From positions 7,952,501 through 8,016,500 of the forward strand of contig NC_091111.1 in the NCBI RefSeq assembly GCF_024713975.1: a stretch of 64,000 nt of DNA, in the 5' to 3' direction. Positions 62,782 through 64,000 of the stretch are shown piece by piece; the first letter of the stretch is position 1; every line of letters begins with the position of its first letter. The position numbers and the translations under genes are program-made. The stretch comes from Paralichthys olivaceus. Lineage: Eukaryota; Chordata; Actinopteri; Pleuronectiformes; Paralichthyidae. The notes beneath the pieces were generated by a model. The model made no database searches, was not told the origin of the DNA, and saw only the letters and a program-made list of their open reading frames with translations.

Positions 62782-64000
62782 CTGCGGAAAGACAAAGCAC
62801 AGGATGGAAATAAGGACATACCACCCAAATGAAACAGATCAGACAAGAAAACAACTCAGAGACAACATGTTTACAAGTTCACACGTTCATCTTGTTTAAT
62901 GGAGGATGCCTCATGGTAGGAAAAACAGTGATCTTGTTTGCATACTGCGAGAATTAGAGCTAGCTTTTTGTTTAACTTCTATTTAAAATGAAAAGCATTT
63001 TCAGCAGGATTGAATAACTTTATAAACACAATCACACAATAAAATTAATAGTGCAGCTTTGGGTACGTATTCTAGTTTGGATTCTGAATGTTAGTATTAA
63101 GAGTTAGTATTAGTAGTATAAGAGGAGCAGACATGAAAATCTAGATTTTTTCTTTTGTGCTGTGTGTTTCAAAGTTCAACATAAATATGTTCTTCAAATT
63201 ACTGTGTAATGATCATGTTAACTTCATTGTAACATCGGAGCTAAAAGAAATCTGGACATGCATGTGTTAAACATAATTTTTGAGTCTGGGCTGACACAGG
63301 AGGCAGTATTCTGGTTTTCAGCTTCTGACTAATCACCAGGACATGGTCTTTATTAAAACTATTCAGCGGATACCCCGCAGGCAAGAAGACTTTAGGAGGG
63401 ACAATAACTGCTTTTACTGGCCTTCAAACTGCATCAGATCAGAGGGCATCTGGTTTGGCTCTGTTCTGAGTCAGTCAGTCCTGCAGCGGCATGGGCTACT
63501 GCCTGTTCTATGTTTGTACCATGCAGCTCTAGACTGTTTGATACATTAAACTATCTTAAAAAAGATCTGTCAATCTGTGAATGTTCTTTATATTCGCTTC
63601 ATTTGATCATTAAATGCCAATGATAACCATGCTAGGCTTTTTTCATTTGTATCATTCAAAATCAGATACTTTGAGGTTTATGATGCTGGTCAGTTTATAT
63701 TATATTAGTTTTAAGATATGACTTTTGGCTCTGGTGAGTTGTTTAGACATTAATCTGATCATCTGACAACAGAACAAACAAAAAAGCCTTGGTTGAAATC
63801 CAGAACAGTAAGTAGCAGAATTATTTATCTGAACTAAATTTGAAATTATTAGCATATTATGTCATTTGTGGTTTATAAGATAAAAGTATTTTTAGGCAAA
63901 GTATTAGATCCAGCTTCTTTAAGGTTACATATTTCTAGTATTAGTAAAAACTACTAAACCAATAAGGGTGGGGCATGGGTGAAGGAGAAACCCATTCCCT
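62782..64000 (-). other. peli2: peli2 intron upstream of its second coding exon
   Basis: AT-rich sequence with no match to the expected start exon (the part preceding YNGSLP). The acceptor at 62782-62783 requires an upstream exon ending in phase 2, so the gene must continue past 64000. Nothing else was recognised. Confidence 0.6.

Overview
The window is vertebrate nuclear DNA, almost certainly from a teleost and probably a percomorph. Genes are split by GT-AG introns and separated by long non-coding tracts. (CA)n/(TG)n microsatellites are very dense, and several interspersed repeats look like families common in percomorph genomes (judged from memory, not by a search). Four protein-coding genes can be supported, in the order armh4(+), naa30(-), otx2(+), peli2(-, cut by the right edge). 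This is the order of their human counterparts on chromosome 14q (PELI2-OTX2-NAA30-ARMH4), but the human intervening genes TMEM260, EXOC5, AP5M1, CCDC198 and SLC35F4 are not visible. That suggests a locus thinned by gene loss after the teleost genome duplication.

Layout. 1-8.7 kb: armh4, a type I membrane protein, with seven coding exons, a probable upstream non-coding exon and a repeat-laden 3' UTR. 8.8-17.8 kb: naa30, the NatC catalytic subunit, in four coding exons on the minus strand with a CpG-rich 5' end; the armh4 and naa30 3' ends converge near 8.7-8.8 kb. 17.8-36.1 kb: gene-free DNA upstream of otx2, holding stretches that look like conserved regulatory elements (AT-rich homeodomain and bicoid-type TAATCC/GGATTA sites in unique sequence) between repeats. 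36.1-38.7 kb: otx2, three coding exons, 289 residues. 38.7-56.2 kb: gene-free DNA downstream of otx2 with more candidate elements and very long CA arrays. 56.2-64 kb: peli2, with a probable long 3' UTR and six of its coding exons; the first coding exon lies beyond the window.

The four genes are not a pathway. They are neighbours, most likely kept together because otx2 enhancers are spread through the region. Two CTCF-like motifs at 18.26 and 18.33 kb point right, and a consensus match at 56.09 kb points left. This is a convergent pair that would enclose the otx2 domain and leave the naa30 promoter and the peli2 body outside.

No bacterial-type system, CRISPR array, virus or novel multi-gene system is visible. 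The most interesting points are the convergent CTCF-like pair, unusual substitutions in the Otx2 homeodomain and in the Naa30 acetyl-CoA loop, and a 63-bp segment present twice beside microsatellites. Conservation claims rest on reading alone and need alignments.
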